Numbered from the stretch's first letter, positions 17,030 to 28,558 are shown. The stretch is DNA of 64,000 nt from Roseburia sp. 831b (GCF_001940165.2 NZ_CP135162.1:1291501-1355500); one strand, 5' to 3'. The notes: generated by a model not told the origin, from the sequence alone. Program-made: numbers and translations.

Positions 17030-19447
17030 CTATTTCATTACAATGTTTACAATTCTTCCAGGAACATAGATTTCTTTTACGATGTTACCGGTTAATTTAT
17101 CTGCAATTACTTCTTTTGCTTTTGCAATGACCTCATCTTTTGGATCATCTTTTCCAATTGCAAGAGTTCCTTTTGTCTTTCCGTTAATCTGAACGGCAAT
17201 CTCAACAGTACTTTCTACTGTTTTTGCCTCATCAAATTCCGGCCATGACTGCTGGTATAATCTTCCCTCTTCTCCGATTGTCTGCCATAATTCCTCTGTG
17301 ATATGAGGCGCAACCGGATTTAACAGTGTGATTAAGGTCTTGAATTCCCCTTTTGTGATGGAATTCTTTTTATAGAAGTCATTGATTAATGCCATCATTG
17401 CTGCAATTGCTGTATTGTATTTGAGGTTCTCAAAATCGTTTGAAACCTTCTTGATGGTCTGGTGCATCTTTGTCTCAAGGTCAGCAGAATATCCTTCCTC
17501 CTGTGTCATGATATCCTGTAACTTCCATACACGGTCTAAGAAACGACGGCATCCTTTTACACCATCCTCGGACCAGGAAGCAGCCAAATCAAAGGCTCCG
17601 ATAAACATTTCGTAAGTTCTAAGGGTATCTGCACCGTATTCTCTTACGATATCATCTGGATTTACAACGTTTCCTCTGGATTTTGACATCTTCTCGCCGT
17701 TCTCTCCAAGAATCATACCATGGGAAGTTCTCTTCTGGTAAGGCTCTTTGGTTGGAACAATATGCTGGTCATAAAGGAATTTATGCCAGAATCTGGAATA
17801 AAGAAGATGTAAGGTTGTATGTTCCATACCACCATTGTACCAGTCAACTGGAAGCCAGTATTTTAAAGCCTCCGGACTTGCCAATGCTTCTTTGTTGTGT
17901 GGATCTGTATATCTTAAGAAATACCAGGAAGAACCTGCCCACTGAGGCATTGTGTCAGTCTCTCTCTTAGCCGGGCCACCGCAGCATGGACAGGTCGTAT
18001 TTACCCAGTCTGTCATGGCTGCAAGTGGTGATTCTCCATTGTCTGTTGGCATGTAGCTGTCAACTTCTGGAAGAAGCAATGGAAGTTCGCTCTCGTCAAC
18101 CGGAACAAAGCCACACTTGTCACAATGAACAATCGGAATTGGCTCTCCCCAATATCTCTGACGTGAGAATACCCAGTCTCTTAATTTATAATTTGTCTTA
18201 GCCTTTCCGATTTTATTTTCCTCTAAATATGAAATCATCTTCTCTTTTGCAGCTTTTACTTCTAAGCCATTTAAGAAATCAGAGTTGATTAATACACCTG
18301 TTGCAACATCTGTAAATGCTTCTTTTGAAATATCAACTTCCTCGCCGTCTTTTGCGACAACCTGTACCATTGGAAGATTGAATTTCTTAGCAAATTCCCA
18401 GTCTCTTTCGTCGTGTGCAGGTACCGCCATGATAGCACCTGTTCCGTATGTCATCAATACATAATCCGATACCCAGATTGGAATCTCTTTTCCAGAAACA
18501 GGGTTGATTGCAGTAAGACCATCAATTGCAACACCTGTCTTTTCTTTTGCAAGCTCAGCTCTCTCAAAGTCTGATTTTCTTGCAGCAGCTTCACGGTATG
18601 CTATGATTTCATCCCAGTTCTTGATGTCGCTCTGATATTTATCAAGGTATGGATGTTCCGGGGAAACAACCATGTAAGTAACACCGAATAAGGTATCACA
18701 ACGTGTGGTATAAATACGGAGTTTATCTTCTTTTCCTTTGATTGCAAAATCAACTTCTGCACCGTTGGAACGTCCAATCCAGTTCTTCTGGGATACTTTG
18801 ACACGCTCGATGTAATCAACGTCATCCAATCCCTCAATCAATTTATCTGCGTATTCTGTAATCTTCAACATCCACTCGCTCTTTACTTTCTGAACGACCG
18901 GTGCGCCACAACGCTCGCAGACACCATTTACAACCTCTTCATTTGCAAGACCGACTTTACAGGAGGTACACCAGTTGATTGGCATTTCTTTCTTGTAAGC
19001 CAAACCTGCTTTGAAAAGTTTTAAGAAAATCCACTGTGTCCATTTGTAGTATTCTGGATCTGTGGTATTGATTTCTCTATCCCAGTCGAAAGAATAACCA
19101 AGAGAATGAAGCTGTTCTTTAAAATGAGCAACGTTCTTTTCTGTTACAATCTTAGGATGAACCTTATTCTTGATTGCATAGTTCTCGGTTGGAAGACCAA
19201 ATGCATCCCAGCCCATTGGATAAAGGACATTGTATCCTTGCATTCTTCTCTTTCTTGCCACAATATCAAGTGCTGTATAAGGTCTTGGGTGACCTACATG
19301 TAATCCCTGTCCGGATGGATATGGGAATTCTACCAATGCATAATATTTTGGTTTGGAATAATCGTCTGTTGCTGCGAAAGCCTTCTCATCATCCCAGACT
19401 TTCTGCCATTTTTTTTCGACCACTTTATGATTATAAAGTTCTGCCAT
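17030..19447 (-). CDS. leuS: Leucyl-tRNA synthetase
   Basis: 805 aa class I synthetase that charges tRNA-Leu. [12 protein letters not shown] carries the HIGH motif, [10 protein letters not shown] the KMSKS motif, and a CP1 editing domain lies between them ([19 protein letters not shown] and [15 protein letters not shown]). A zinc-type CTSC...CERC pair is also present. The reading frame is open for a further 41 codons upstream, but those codons come from the leader. The start is ATG 19447 ([16 protein letters not shown]), with GAGAGGAAA before it. Expression is controlled by a T-box. Confidence 0.97.
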   Translation of the reverse strand: MAELYNHKVVEKKWQKVWDDEKAFAATDDYSKPKYYALVEFPYPSGQGLHVGHPRPYTALDIVARKRRMQGYNVLYPMGWDAFGLPTENYAIKNKVHPKIVTEKNVAHFKEQLHSLGYSFDWDREINTTDPEYYKWTQWIFLKLFKAGLAYKKEMPINWCTSCKVGLANEEVVNGVCERCGAPVVQKVKSEWMLKITEYADKLIEGLDDVDYIERVKVSQKNWIGRSNGAEVDFAIKGKEDKLRIYTTRCDTLFGVTYMVVSPEHPYLDKYQSDIKNWDEIIAYREAAARKSDFERAELAKEKTGVAIDGLTAINPVSGKEIPIWVSDYVLMTYGTGAIMAVPAHDERDWEFAKKFNLPMVQVVAKDGEEVDISKEAFTDVATGVLINSDFLNGLEVKAAKEKMISYLEENKIGKAKTNYKLRDWVFSRQRYWGEPIPIVHCDKCGFVPVDESELPLLLPEVDSYMPTDNGESPLAAMTDWVNTTCPCCGGPAKRETDTMPQWAGSSWYFLRYTDPHNKEALASPEALKYWLPVDWYNGGMEHTTLHLLYSRFWHKFLYDQHIVPTKEPYQKRTSHGMILGENGEKMSKSRGNVVNPDDIVREYGADTLRTYEMFIGAFDLAASWSEDGVKGCRRFLDRVWKLQDIMTQEEGYSADLETKMHQTIKKVSNDFENLKYNTAIAAMMALINDFYKKNSITKGEFKTLITLLNPVAPHITEELWQTIGEEGRLYQQSWPEFDEAKTVESTVEIAVQINGKTKGTLAIGKDDPKDEVIAKAKEVIADKLTGNIVKEIYVPGRIVNIVMK

Positions 19448-19505
19448 TTTCTTTTCCTCTCTTTCCTGTCCTATGAAAAACACACTTGGCGTGTTTCCTA
19501 AATTG

Positions 19506-19586
19506 TTGCGACATTGTTCCACTCCGCCGCAGTGCGATTCTCGCGAAACATTTTTATGTAACAGAAACAAAATCTCCTATTACAAA
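19506..19586. repeat. Dispersed structured element, copy A
   Basis: This stretch matches 59450-59530 at 54 of the first 62 columns; every difference there is a transition. The inner stem CACT/AGTG around CCGCCGC is TACT/AGTA in the other copy, a compensatory change. It lies in the leuS mRNA between the T-box terminator and the start codon. Confidence 0.75.
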
Positions 19587-19846
19587 AAAATCCTCCGTCT
19601 CATAAAGAGACGAAGGAAATTGCTCCGTGGTACCACTCTCATTCGTATTCGAAAGAATACGCACTCAGACATTCTTAACGCGAATGAAACGCCCTGACCT
19701 ACTATTGTAACTACATCTGTACTTCACTCAAGGGACTCAAAGGCGAGTTGGGAACTTCCATACATCATCTTACACCAACCGATGACTCTCTTTGCTATCT
19801 CCGTTCTTAATACTCCTTATCCTTGTCTTTTTTTATTCAAATGATA
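19584..19846 (-). promoter_or_regulatory. T-box leader controlling leuS
   Basis: On the minus strand the T-box core TGGTACCACGG (19623-19640 region) is followed by a terminator stem (19591-19601 with 19607-19617) and a T run. Uncharged tRNA-Leu should pair with the leader and favour read-through. A CTC triplet at 19745-19747, in AACTCGCC before TTTGAG, suits a leucine specifier. The full Stem I was not folded. Confidence 0.9.
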
Positions 19847-19852
19847 TGATTT

Positions 19853-19880
19853 ATTTTAACATAACGTTTCTTTTTGTCAA
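19853..19880 (-). promoter_or_regulatory. SigmaA promoter of the leuS T-box transcript
   Basis: On the minus strand TTGACA (19875-19880), 16 bp, TAAAAT (19853-19858). Confidence 0.75.
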
Positions 19881-19891
19881 CCTTAGATTTG

Positions 19892-19931
19892 AAAAAAAGA
19901 TGGAACAGATTGCTCCGTCCATCTTTTTTCG
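19892..19931 (-). terminator. Terminator of ilvNC
   Basis: AAAAAAAGATGGA / TCCATCTTTTTT hairpin just behind the ilvC stop. It overlaps the region directly upstream of the leuS promoter, so it also insulates leuS. Confidence 0.88.
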
Positions 19932-19950
19932 TATGTAAATTCTGTTCGAA

Positions 19951-20994
<1,044 letters not shown>

Positions 20995-21495
20995 TTAATC
21001 TAAAATTTTAACATCGGCTGAACCTCTTGTCAGTCCTGTAATTCCTGTACGGGCCAATTCCAGTATCTCATATCCCTGCAACAAATCAAGAAAAGCCTCT
21101 AACTTATCCTGATGTCCGGTAAGTTCAATCACCATGGAATCGCGCGTCACGTCTACAACTTTGCCATGAAAAATCTCAGTTACATTCATAATCGGCTGAC
21201 GTTCCGTGTCCTTTGCCCGGATTTTAACTAAAATCAGTTCTCTTGTCACAGAAGAACCGGATTCTAACTTCTTAATATCTAATACATCCTCAAGCTTTGC
21301 AAGCTGCTTCTCAATCTGCTCTAAAATCTGTTCATCACCGCTGGCAACAATCGTGATTCTTGTGTATCTTGGATCCGCTGTCACTCCGGATGAAAAACTG
21401 TCAATGTTATAGCCTCTGCGGCTAAACAGACCTGAGATATGACTTGTCACTCCCGGATTATTCTCAACTAATAATGATAAAACCTGTCTTCTCAT
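20995..21495 (-). CDS. ilvN: Acetolactate synthase small (regulatory) subunit
   Basis: 166 aa. An N-terminal ACT domain begins LSLLVENNPGVTSHISGLFSRRGYNI, the valine-binding site region of IlvN/IlvH; a second ACT-like half (about 80-160) has FHGKVVDVTRDSMVIELTG. It activates the catalytic subunit IlvB and makes it sensitive to valine. No ilvB is adjacent, so the catalytic partner must be encoded elsewhere. It begins the ilvNC operon. Confidence 0.93.
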   Translation of the reverse strand: MRRQVLSLLVENNPGVTSHISGLFSRRGYNIDSFSSGVTADPRYTRITIVASGDEQILEQIEKQLAKLEDVLDIKKLESGSSVTRELILVKIRAKDTERQPIMNVTEIFHGKVVDVTRDSMVIELTGHQDKLEAFLDLLQGYEILELARTGITGLTRGSADVKILD

Positions 21496-21565
21496 TTCAA
21501 AAACCTTCCTGTGTCAAATTACTCTTTCACAATTCAACACTTTAAAGCTCACTCACGCTAAAATC

Positions 21566-21593
21566 ATATTAGCATATTTTTTTTTTTTGTCAA
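21566..21593 (-). promoter_or_regulatory. ilvNC promoter with 12-A spacer tract
   Basis: On the minus strand TTGACA (21588-21593), 16 bp, TAATAT (21566-21571). A run of twelve A begins at the last base of the -35 box and fills most of the spacer. Confidence 0.75.
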
Positions 21594-21604
21594 TAGCTGA
21601 AATT

Positions 21605-21652
21605 AAAAAAAGACATTCTTCCCAATGAATTCATGGAAAAGAATGTCTTTCC
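21605..21652. terminator. Terminator downstream of zinc-ribbon/TM2 gene
   Basis: AAAAGACATTCTT / AAGAATGTCTTT hairpin with a 17-nt loop and flanking A/T tracts. Confidence 0.8.
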
Positions 21653-21682
21653 TTTTAAGATTCCATTTTACCTAAAATCAGA

Positions 21683-22078
21683 TTAATCTTTTAATGGATT
21701 TCCTTTGGCATCGGTGTTGATTGCACCTGTTAAAATCATAATACCTTCTACTAATCCCCAGATTGCGCCAATTCCACATGTAACAATTGTTACAATAATC
21801 TGGATAATACCTCTTGTTGTATTTCCAAGATAGAAGTTATGAATTCCCCATCCTCCTAAAAAGATACCAAGCAATCCGGCTGCCATCTTTGACTTCTGTG
21901 GCTGCATGCCATAATTCTGTAAAGAAACACCACAGTTTAAGCATACTACGCTGTTTGGAGGTGTTGGCTGACCACACTGTGGACAGAAATTATTTCCTGT
22001 ACCTTTCTGTACGCCACATTTTACACACATCACAGCTTCATCGGTTGCATACTGCTGACCACAATTTCTACAATACAT
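21683..22078 (-). CDS. Zinc-ribbon and TM2-domain membrane protein
   Basis: 131 aa. Residues 3-55 hold CxxC knuckles (CRNC, CVKC, CPQC, CLNC), i.e. two small zinc ribbons. A TM2 domain follows: SKMAAGLLGIFLGGWGIHNF then YLGNTTRGIIQIIVT and a second membrane helix ending in GLVEGIMIL. TM2 proteins are widespread small membrane proteins without an agreed function. It is a single gene between terminators. Confidence 0.88.
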   Translation of the reverse strand: MYCRNCGQQYATDEAVMCVKCGVQKGTGNNFCPQCGQPTPPNSVVCLNCGVSLQNYGMQPQKSKMAAGLLGIFLGGWGIHNFYLGNTTRGIIQIIVTIVTCGIGAIWGLVEGIMILTGAINTDAKGNPLKD

Positions 22079-22220
22079 AACTAAATCCTCCTAATCGGTT
22101 CTTATCGTCAAAGGCTATTATAGCATACATGTATGGCAGAATAAATAGAAAATCCATATTTTTTTGATAATCAAAGTATCTTTCCTCTAAACCATACGTT
22201 ACCCTAGCGCACCATTTATC

Positions 22221-24359
22221 CTAAAGCATAACATCTGATTTTTCTTTACTGCGCTCAATCATGTGGTTTAACTTACGGAATGGGATTTCCAATCCAAGAC
22301 CAATCACAAGTGATAACACAATCACGAAGATATAGGAACTGATATACTTCCAGTAATCCGCCGCATAAAGTCCACCAATCGTCTCTTTCATTGCATTCAT
22401 ACCAAACTGGAACGGAAGGTACTTATAGATGCTTTTAAAGACGCCAGGAAGCACTTCAATCGGGAACGTACAGCCGGCACCCGCCACCTGGATTACCATG
22501 ACGATAACCGCAATGGCCTCACCTACATTTCCAAATGCAACGGTTAAGGAATAAATAAACAATGTAAATGCAAAACTGCTTATCGCAGCGGCAAGCCAGA
22601 ATAATACCGGCTCTTTACACTGAATTCTCGCATAGAACAAGTCTCCCAGAACAGTAATCAAAGCCTGCGCCTGCCCTACCAAGAAGAAAGTAATGTATCT
22701 TCCAAAATAACGCTGATACTGTTTCACATTCGTAATGCCCTCTTCCGGCTCTACTTTTACGTGAATTAAGGCAACCAGAATCAAGGCTCCTACCCACAAT
22801 GCTAAAATGGTATAGAATGGTGCCATTGCAGAACCATAGTTATCGATGTGGTATGCCTCAACGGTGTCTAGGTTGACCGGAGATGAGATGAATTCACCCA
22901 TAAGTGCCGGGTCACTCTTTACCATTTCAAGAATCTTTTGATACTGCTCACTATTTTGTAACTCTGTAATTTCTGTAATAATGCCTTTTAACCCAGTCAA
23001 AAGTTCCTGCGCCATTTCTGCAGAACTTGCGATAGATTCATTGCCCTGGCTGATGGTTGCAGCGTACCCATCCAATGCCTCTGAGACATCTGAGAAGTCT
23101 GTATCGACACCATTTAAAATTGCCTGTGCTGAGACAAGGGAACTTTGTACACTTCTTACTGTCGAATCCAGCTGTGGTTTCACATTATAATTAAATGTGG
23201 AACGCAATCCCTCAATCTGGTTCTTACATGTTGTAATCTCACCGGAGATTTTCTGTTGAAGTTCCTTTAAATGTTCCACTCCCTGACCGGATGTATCTTT
23301 TAACTGATCTAAATCCGCTGAAATCGTATCTAACTGCGCTCTGATTTCTTCCACCTGCGCAGAATTTGAATCATCTGTCCACTCATTTACGGCACCATCA
23401 AAAATCTGTTTTAAATATGGCATAATCGCCTGGGCACCCGTAATTCCATTGTTTGCACCATTCTGCCAGTCTTCAATATTGGATGTACCGGAGTTAACCA
23501 GACTATCCAAATCGTTCAAGCTTGCATTCAGCAAATCAAAACTGTAAGAAACCATATCTGCAATGCTGTCTGCGCTGCCCGATGCTGCAAGTAACGCACT
23601 CTCCATGGAATTGACAGTTCCCTGCCCATTTTTCACAACTCCTTCCACATTCGGTAATACGGTCTGTGTTGTCTCAACCAGACTGTTCGCAGAAGATGTG
23701 ATACTGACAAACGAATTCAAGATGTTTACATAGGTCTGCAAATCACCACTCAAATCATTTAGATTGGATATAACTACATCTGTAAGCGAACTGCCATCCA
23801 CTTCTACTCCGGAAACAGAACCACTTACTTTCATTAAGGTTTCTGCGATTGTACTGATGAAAGTCGCATTAACCTGTTCTCCAACCGTCTTTTGCGCTTT
23901 ACTTGTAATCTTTGGTGCAATTGCATTCTTCTTTTCATTCTCATAATAAATAATCTCAGGATGCTTTAACTCGCCATCCAAAAAGCTCATCAATGTGCTT
24001 GTAAAATCTGACGGAATCACAAGTGCAGCATAATATTCTCCAGAATATACACCATCTGTTGCCTCCTTTGCAGTATCTACAAACACCCATCCAATCGTTG
24101 TATTGGTTTCAAGCGCAGATATAACGCTGTCACCTACATTGATTGACAATCCTTCCAAAGAATATCCCTCATCCTCAGATGCAACTGCAATCTTTAGATT
24201 CGAAGTTGAAGATTCCCCATACGGATCCCAGTTTGAAAAAATATTAAACCAGGCATAAAGGCATGGAATAATCGTTAATCCCATAATCACTACAACCGCT
24301 ACTACATTGCGGCTTAACCGTTTGAAATCTGAAAGGAATATTTTAAATATGTTCTTCAA
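22221..24359 (-). CDS. YhgE/Pip-family membrane protein (second of pair)
   Basis: 712 aa. It has an N-terminal membrane segment (VVAVVVIMGLTIIPCLYAWF), a long extracellular part rich in coiled coil and small residues (about 180-520), and five or so C-terminal membrane segments resembling ABC-2 permeases, ending with VIGLGLEIPFRKLN. This is the YhgE/Pip layout; relatives include phage-infection protein Pip and the EsaA component of type VII secretion. Its start overlaps the end of the small membrane protein gene upstream, so the three genes 27057-22221 form one unit. Confidence 0.88.
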   Translation of the reverse strand: MKNIFKIFLSDFKRLSRNVVAVVVIMGLTIIPCLYAWFNIFSNWDPYGESSTSNLKIAVASEDEGYSLEGLSINVGDSVISALETNTTIGWVFVDTAKEATDGVYSGEYYAALVIPSDFTSTLMSFLDGELKHPEIIYYENEKKNAIAPKITSKAQKTVGEQVNATFISTIAETLMKVSGSVSGVEVDGSSLTDVVISNLNDLSGDLQTYVNILNSFVSITSSANSLVETTQTVLPNVEGVVKNGQGTVNSMESALLAASGSADSIADMVSYSFDLLNASLNDLDSLVNSGTSNIEDWQNGANNGITGAQAIMPYLKQIFDGAVNEWTDDSNSAQVEEIRAQLDTISADLDQLKDTSGQGVEHLKELQQKISGEITTCKNQIEGLRSTFNYNVKPQLDSTVRSVQSSLVSAQAILNGVDTDFSDVSEALDGYAATISQGNESIASSAEMAQELLTGLKGIITEITELQNSEQYQKILEMVKSDPALMGEFISSPVNLDTVEAYHIDNYGSAMAPFYTILALWVGALILVALIHVKVEPEEGITNVKQYQRYFGRYITFFLVGQAQALITVLGDLFYARIQCKEPVLFWLAAAISSFAFTLFIYSLTVAFGNVGEAIAVIVMVIQVAGAGCTFPIEVLPGVFKSIYKYLPFQFGMNAMKETIGGLYAADYWKYISSYIFVIVLSLVIGLGLEIPFRKLNHMIERSKEKSDVML

Positions 24360-24810
24360 GTTCTTTTCCCTCCTGTTCTTCTTTCTCAGGTTTTTCTTCG
24401 ATAAGTTCCACTTTTTCTCTCTTAGGCTCTAACTCCTCCGGCGCATTCAATCCTGCATCGATTCGTTCCATAACGGTACGCAGTTTTCCTTCCATCCCAC
24501 TTAAATCCGGTGCAAGAAGGGTCTCCACTTCTTTGTCCTTTTGGCCGCTGATTTCACCTAATTTTTTCTGTAATTTATAATCTGAATACTCTACAAGAAT
24601 TAAATATATTGCAATTCCAAATAAAGAGGCAATCCACAAAATAAGAAATACCACCTTTGAACTGTCTGTCCAGAATAAAAGGCACAAAAATACCAAAGGA
24701 ATCAGCCAGATACATCTTAATCCAATACGAATGCGTCTCTGATTTTTCTCATGCATCTCATTTTCATATTGTGCAAGGATATCATACATTCTCTCGTAAT
24801 CTTTTTCCAT
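24343..24810 (-). CDS. Small membrane protein between two YhgE genes
   Basis: 155 aa. Two membrane helices near residues 30-47 (IWLIPLVFLCLLFWT) and 51-70 are followed by a cytoplasmic tail that becomes strongly Glu/Lys rich (EEKPEKEEQEGKELEEHI). I recognise no family. It overlaps the next YhgE gene by 17 bp and lies 15 bp behind the first, which implies coupled translation and a shared complex. Confidence 0.75.
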   Translation of the reverse strand: MEKDYERMYDILAQYENEMHEKNQRRIRIGLRCIWLIPLVFLCLLFWTDSSKVVFLILWIASLFGIAIYLILVEYSDYKLQKKLGEISGQKDKEVETLLAPDLSGMEGKLRTVMERIDAGLNAPEELEPKREKVELIEEKPEKEEQEGKELEEHI

Positions 24811-24825
24811 TTTTCCATATCCTTT

Positions 24826-27057
24826 CTACATCATCTTTGTGTCTTCCATACGTTCTTCCATATAGTGGTTAATGCCCACGAACGGAATACGGATTACCAA
24901 ACCAACAATTAACGCTCCCACTGCAAAAATCAACAACTCTGACAATGATTTCACATAGGTATCTGCATACATTCCTCCGATTGTCTCACGAATCGCATTG
25001 ATTGCATACGGGAATGGGAAGAAAATATAAATTTTCTGATATACCGTTGGAAGCAACTCGATTGGGAAGGTTCCGCTTGAACCTGCAATCTGAATTACCA
25101 TGACAACAACTGCTAATGCTTTTCCGATATCACCAAAGGATAACGTCAATGCATAAATCAACAAACTAAAGGTCAGACTTGTCAGTGCAGCTGCTAAGAA
25201 AAACAGTCCCGGATACATCACCTGACAATGCAGGATATAAATATCACCTAACACAATTATGACTGCCTGTACCTCATTCAACAGCAAAAATAATAAATAT
25301 CTTCCAAAGAAAAGCTGGTAAGACTTCACATTTGTAAGTCCCTTTGGCTCTGCCTTTACTTTCAAAATAGAAACCAGAATCGTCATTCCCACCCAGATTG
25401 CCAGAACCGAATAGAATGGTGTCATTGCGGAGCCATAATTGGCAATCGGATAGACTGGCTCTGTGGTCATTGTAACCGGCGCTGAGAAGTATTCTCCATA
25501 ACTTTCCGGGTCACCTTCCATTACATCTAGGATAACCTGAACCTTCTCATCCTCCTCGGCATTCTGCAATTTATTCAACAGTTCTTCAATTTTTGCATTT
25601 ACATTATCAATTACTTCTTTAATCTGTTCTAGGCTGTCATTTGTACCAGATATTGTTGTCTCAATTCCATCAAAAATATTGGTCATATCTCCAACTGTTG
25701 TGCTCAGACCATTCAAAACATTCGTCACATTATTTAACACTTTTGACATGCTGTCCACCATCGTGTTCATCTCTGGCACAAGGCTGTTTGTGTAAAGGCT
25801 CTTCATATTTTCAATTGATTTGCTGCAATTGTTTAATGAATTTTTAATGCTGTCAGTCGCTGTATTTACACTGTCACCAACAAGTTTTTCGACCTCAGAC
25901 TGAATCTGGTCTTTGTCAACGTCTACATTGACATCCGGAAGCTCAATTCCACTGTTTCCCAGTAAATTATCCAATTGTCCTTGAATATCATCTGCTCCGT
26001 TCAAAAGGGAATCAATGGTATCAATAACAGACTGGATTGCATCTTCGGCTTCCTGCTGATCCTGGCTTCCATTTGCAGTATCCTGTAATGTCTGTTTCAA
26101 ATCGTTCAACTGTTTGATTAATTCTGCCGTATCACTGGCTGCCTGCTGCGCACTCTTTGCTGTTGCTGCAGCATCCTCTGCAATTCCGGCATTTTCAATA
26201 TCTGTTGCAACTGCATTCAATGAATTGTTAATGGTTGATAATGTATTCGTAATATTCTGTTTAAAGTTTTCCAAAGATGCCTGTGTATTCTGTAAATCCG
26301 TATTTGCCTTTGAAATGCTGTTTGCACCATTCTTAATGGAAGAACTGATTGCTGGCATCTCGTCACTCGCATCATCAACTGCCTTAGTTAGGGATTCATT
26401 GCTTTCCATAAAAGTTGTAACCAGGTTGCTATAAGAAGTCAGATTTGTATTTAACTGCTGAAGCTTTGCCTCTAATGTTGCCATACTGTCATCCTGTTTG
26501 ATATCCTCAGCCAGAATATTTGTCTTTTCAAAGATGGCACTTGTAACAACTTCAATAAATTTTTCATTGGTACTTTGTGTCAGGGAAGAAACTGCGGAGT
26601 CCGTAATTTTGGTTGCAATCGCATTTTTCTTCTCATTTTCATAATATGTGATAGTCGGATTTGCATCAAAGTCTGTTTCAAGTGCATGATACATACTCTT
26701 TGTAAAATCTTTACTGATTACAACCGCAGCATAATACTTTCCACTGTAAACACCGTCCGTTGCTTCTTCGGCTGTATCTACGACAGTCCATGTTATTGTT
26801 GTCTTAGCTTCCATCTCCTCCACGACTTCATCACCCATGTTAACGTAGGTTCCATCATCTTCCGTATATCCTTCATCCTCCGAAATAATCGCAATCTGAA
26901 TATTTGAAGTATTTCCATACGGATTCCAGTTCGAGTAAACATTAAACCACGCATACAAAGATGGTAGCACGCAAAGCCCCACTGCAATGATAAATGCAAG
27001 CGGATTCTTTATCAGTCCTTTGAGGTCTGTTATAAAAATTTTCCAAATATTATTCAT
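24826..27057 (-). CDS. YhgE/Pip-family membrane protein (first of pair)
   Basis: 743 aa, a clear relative of the protein at 22221. It begins MNNIWKIFITDLKGL with a membrane segment (FIIAVGLCVLPSLYAWFNVY), has an extracellular coiled-coil region with DxxG/N-rich turns (about 170-540) and a C-terminal permease-like bundle. I chose the ATG at 27057 because GGAG is 8 bp upstream; the reading frame extends 30 codons further without a good RBS. Having two copies suggests a heterodimer. Possible roles are export or cell-surface assembly. Confidence 0.88.
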   Translation of the reverse strand: MNNIWKIFITDLKGLIKNPLAFIIAVGLCVLPSLYAWFNVYSNWNPYGNTSNIQIAIISEDEGYTEDDGTYVNMGDEVVEEMEAKTTITWTVVDTAEEATDGVYSGKYYAAVVISKDFTKSMYHALETDFDANPTITYYENEKKNAIATKITDSAVSSLTQSTNEKFIEVVTSAIFEKTNILAEDIKQDDSMATLEAKLQQLNTNLTSYSNLVTTFMESNESLTKAVDDASDEMPAISSSIKNGANSISKANTDLQNTQASLENFKQNITNTLSTINNSLNAVATDIENAGIAEDAAATAKSAQQAASDTAELIKQLNDLKQTLQDTANGSQDQQEAEDAIQSVIDTIDSLLNGADDIQGQLDNLLGNSGIELPDVNVDVDKDQIQSEVEKLVGDSVNTATDSIKNSLNNCSKSIENMKSLYTNSLVPEMNTMVDSMSKVLNNVTNVLNGLSTTVGDMTNIFDGIETTISGTNDSLEQIKEVIDNVNAKIEELLNKLQNAEEDEKVQVILDVMEGDPESYGEYFSAPVTMTTEPVYPIANYGSAMTPFYSVLAIWVGMTILVSILKVKAEPKGLTNVKSYQLFFGRYLLFLLLNEVQAVIIVLGDIYILHCQVMYPGLFFLAAALTSLTFSLLIYALTLSFGDIGKALAVVVMVIQIAGSSGTFPIELLPTVYQKIYIFFPFPYAINAIRETIGGMYADTYVKSLSELLIFAVGALIVGLVIRIPFVGINHYMEERMEDTKMM

Positions 27058-27231
27058 GTCCATTTCTCCTACTATTTCTTTTCTGACAAATCCTTCTTGT
27101 CTTACCTTTTTTATATTTGTAGTTAGATTTTCTTTTTTACTACGCACTTCACTATTTTACAACATTTTTTTTCAAATGAAAACATACAGATTCCGCTTGT
27201 TGTATATTATTTTCTCCAAAACAATAAGAAA

Positions 27232-27275
27232 AAGGCTTTCTATGTTCTACATTTGTAGTTACATAGAAAGCCTTC
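27232..27275. terminator. Palindromic terminator, copy 1 of a repeated core
   Basis: AAGGCTTT-CTATGT-t-CTAC-ATTT-GTAG-tt-ACATAG-AAAGCCTT. The 27-nt core recurs at 39867 with one difference, in the loop. On the minus strand a T run follows; it ends the frameshifted secreted-protein gene. Confidence 0.85.
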
Positions 27276-27287
27276 TCTAATCCTATT

Positions 27288-28435
27288 CTACTGTGCAAGC
27301 ACATAATGGAACGGACTGTTATCTTTTCCATAAATTACTTTTGAACCACAGATTCCATATGGTTCCAAAATACTTCCGTAACCATAATTTCCGTCTAAAT
27401 AAAAATATACTTCCGCAATACCATTTTGTCCGGATTCTTTTTGCGCACTTGCGATAAAGCCGCTGTTCACATCTGCATTCATCACATTGTATGTTCCATA
27501 CGCTAACAATGTAATCTCAAACTCCGCTCCGACTTTTCCATCTGCGGATGCGCCATAATCAAGGACTTCCGGCTGGTATCTGTTCCATCGTAGGTAACAC
27601 CACATATACCGCTCATCTCATAGGATAAAAAGACTTCTCCCTGCGCAGAATATACCAGATTCAGTGTAATAAATGCGCTAAACATTCCATCTGCAAATGT
27701 ATATGGAAGTGTTGCAATTGGAATACTTCCGGCTTTACCACCGGTAACAGAAACATCCGTTACTTTCATTCTGGTGTTGATTGCTGCTGTCATCTCTTTT
27801 ACTCCTGTCAAATCAAATACCAGATGATACTCCAAAGATGGATCAATTACAAAATCACCTGTCAGACTTGCATTTGTGCCAAGCTGTTTGTCAAGATGGA
27901 AATTTAAACCTGTCATGGTTGTCGTCCCATTTGATGTAAAAGTAAACCATTCTCTCCAGCTTCCAGACCTTGCCGTATCCATTGCATCTGCTGCACTTGT
28001 CACGCTCACTCCATCTGCCGGAATCACTGCATCTGTATCCACTTCTGCTGTTCCTTGCGTATCAACGCTCTCTACCACATCAAAAATGCTGTCCGGTTCT
28101 TCCCCTTCAATCACGTAGCCCTCTTCTGTCTTTGTCACATTTGTCACTTCAGTGGCTCGTTCTACGCCATCCTCCTGTGCCGGTACTACGATAATATTTC
28201 CGGTTTCCAATTCTTCTGCCGATGTATCCTCGGTCACAACTTCATAGTTGCCGTCCGGCTGCTCCTTAATTGAAGCATCCAAATCAAAATCCGTCATAAC
28301 ATCTTCGGTATAGACAATCTCGTCCGACGTCTGATTTTCATTGCTTTCCTTTGCAAATGCCACTACTGTACCAAGATTTGTCACCGTAAGCAGTGCCACA
28401 AGGCTTAAACTTATTTTCTTTTTTATGTTTCGCAT
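27288..28435 (-). pseudogene. Secreted protein gene broken by one frameshift
   Basis: The first frame (28435-27503) encodes a signal peptide (MRNIKKKISLSLVALLTVTN), an acidic stretch (about 35-150) and a beta-rich region ending GICGVTYDGTDTS, then runs into nonsense. The second frame (from about 27570 to 27288) continues sensibly with PEVLDYGASADGKVGAEFEI. One missing base near 27571, probably one C of CCC on the coding strand, explains this; the repaired product would be about 381 aa. No LPxTG or membrane anchor is visible at the end. I do not recognise the family. The gene may be newly broken, phase-variable, or the base may be a sequencing error. Confidence 0.75.
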
Positions 28436-28558
28436 AGGCAGTCTCCCCTCTGTTGCTGCCGCAACTTTTTCTAGTACTTATATACTACCATAAAAAGGCA
28501 ATTTCAGCAATATTTTGGGCGATTTTATACTTATACAATTTAATGATTTTGTATATGA

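Noticed and set aside
19448..19570. 41-residue N-terminal extension of LeuRS
   Set aside because: It reads through the dispersed repeat and leader; homology begins at ATG 19447 after an RBS.
23160..23172. TGTCGAA as a Spo0A box
   Set aside because: It lies inside the YhgE coding sequence, so it is probably chance.
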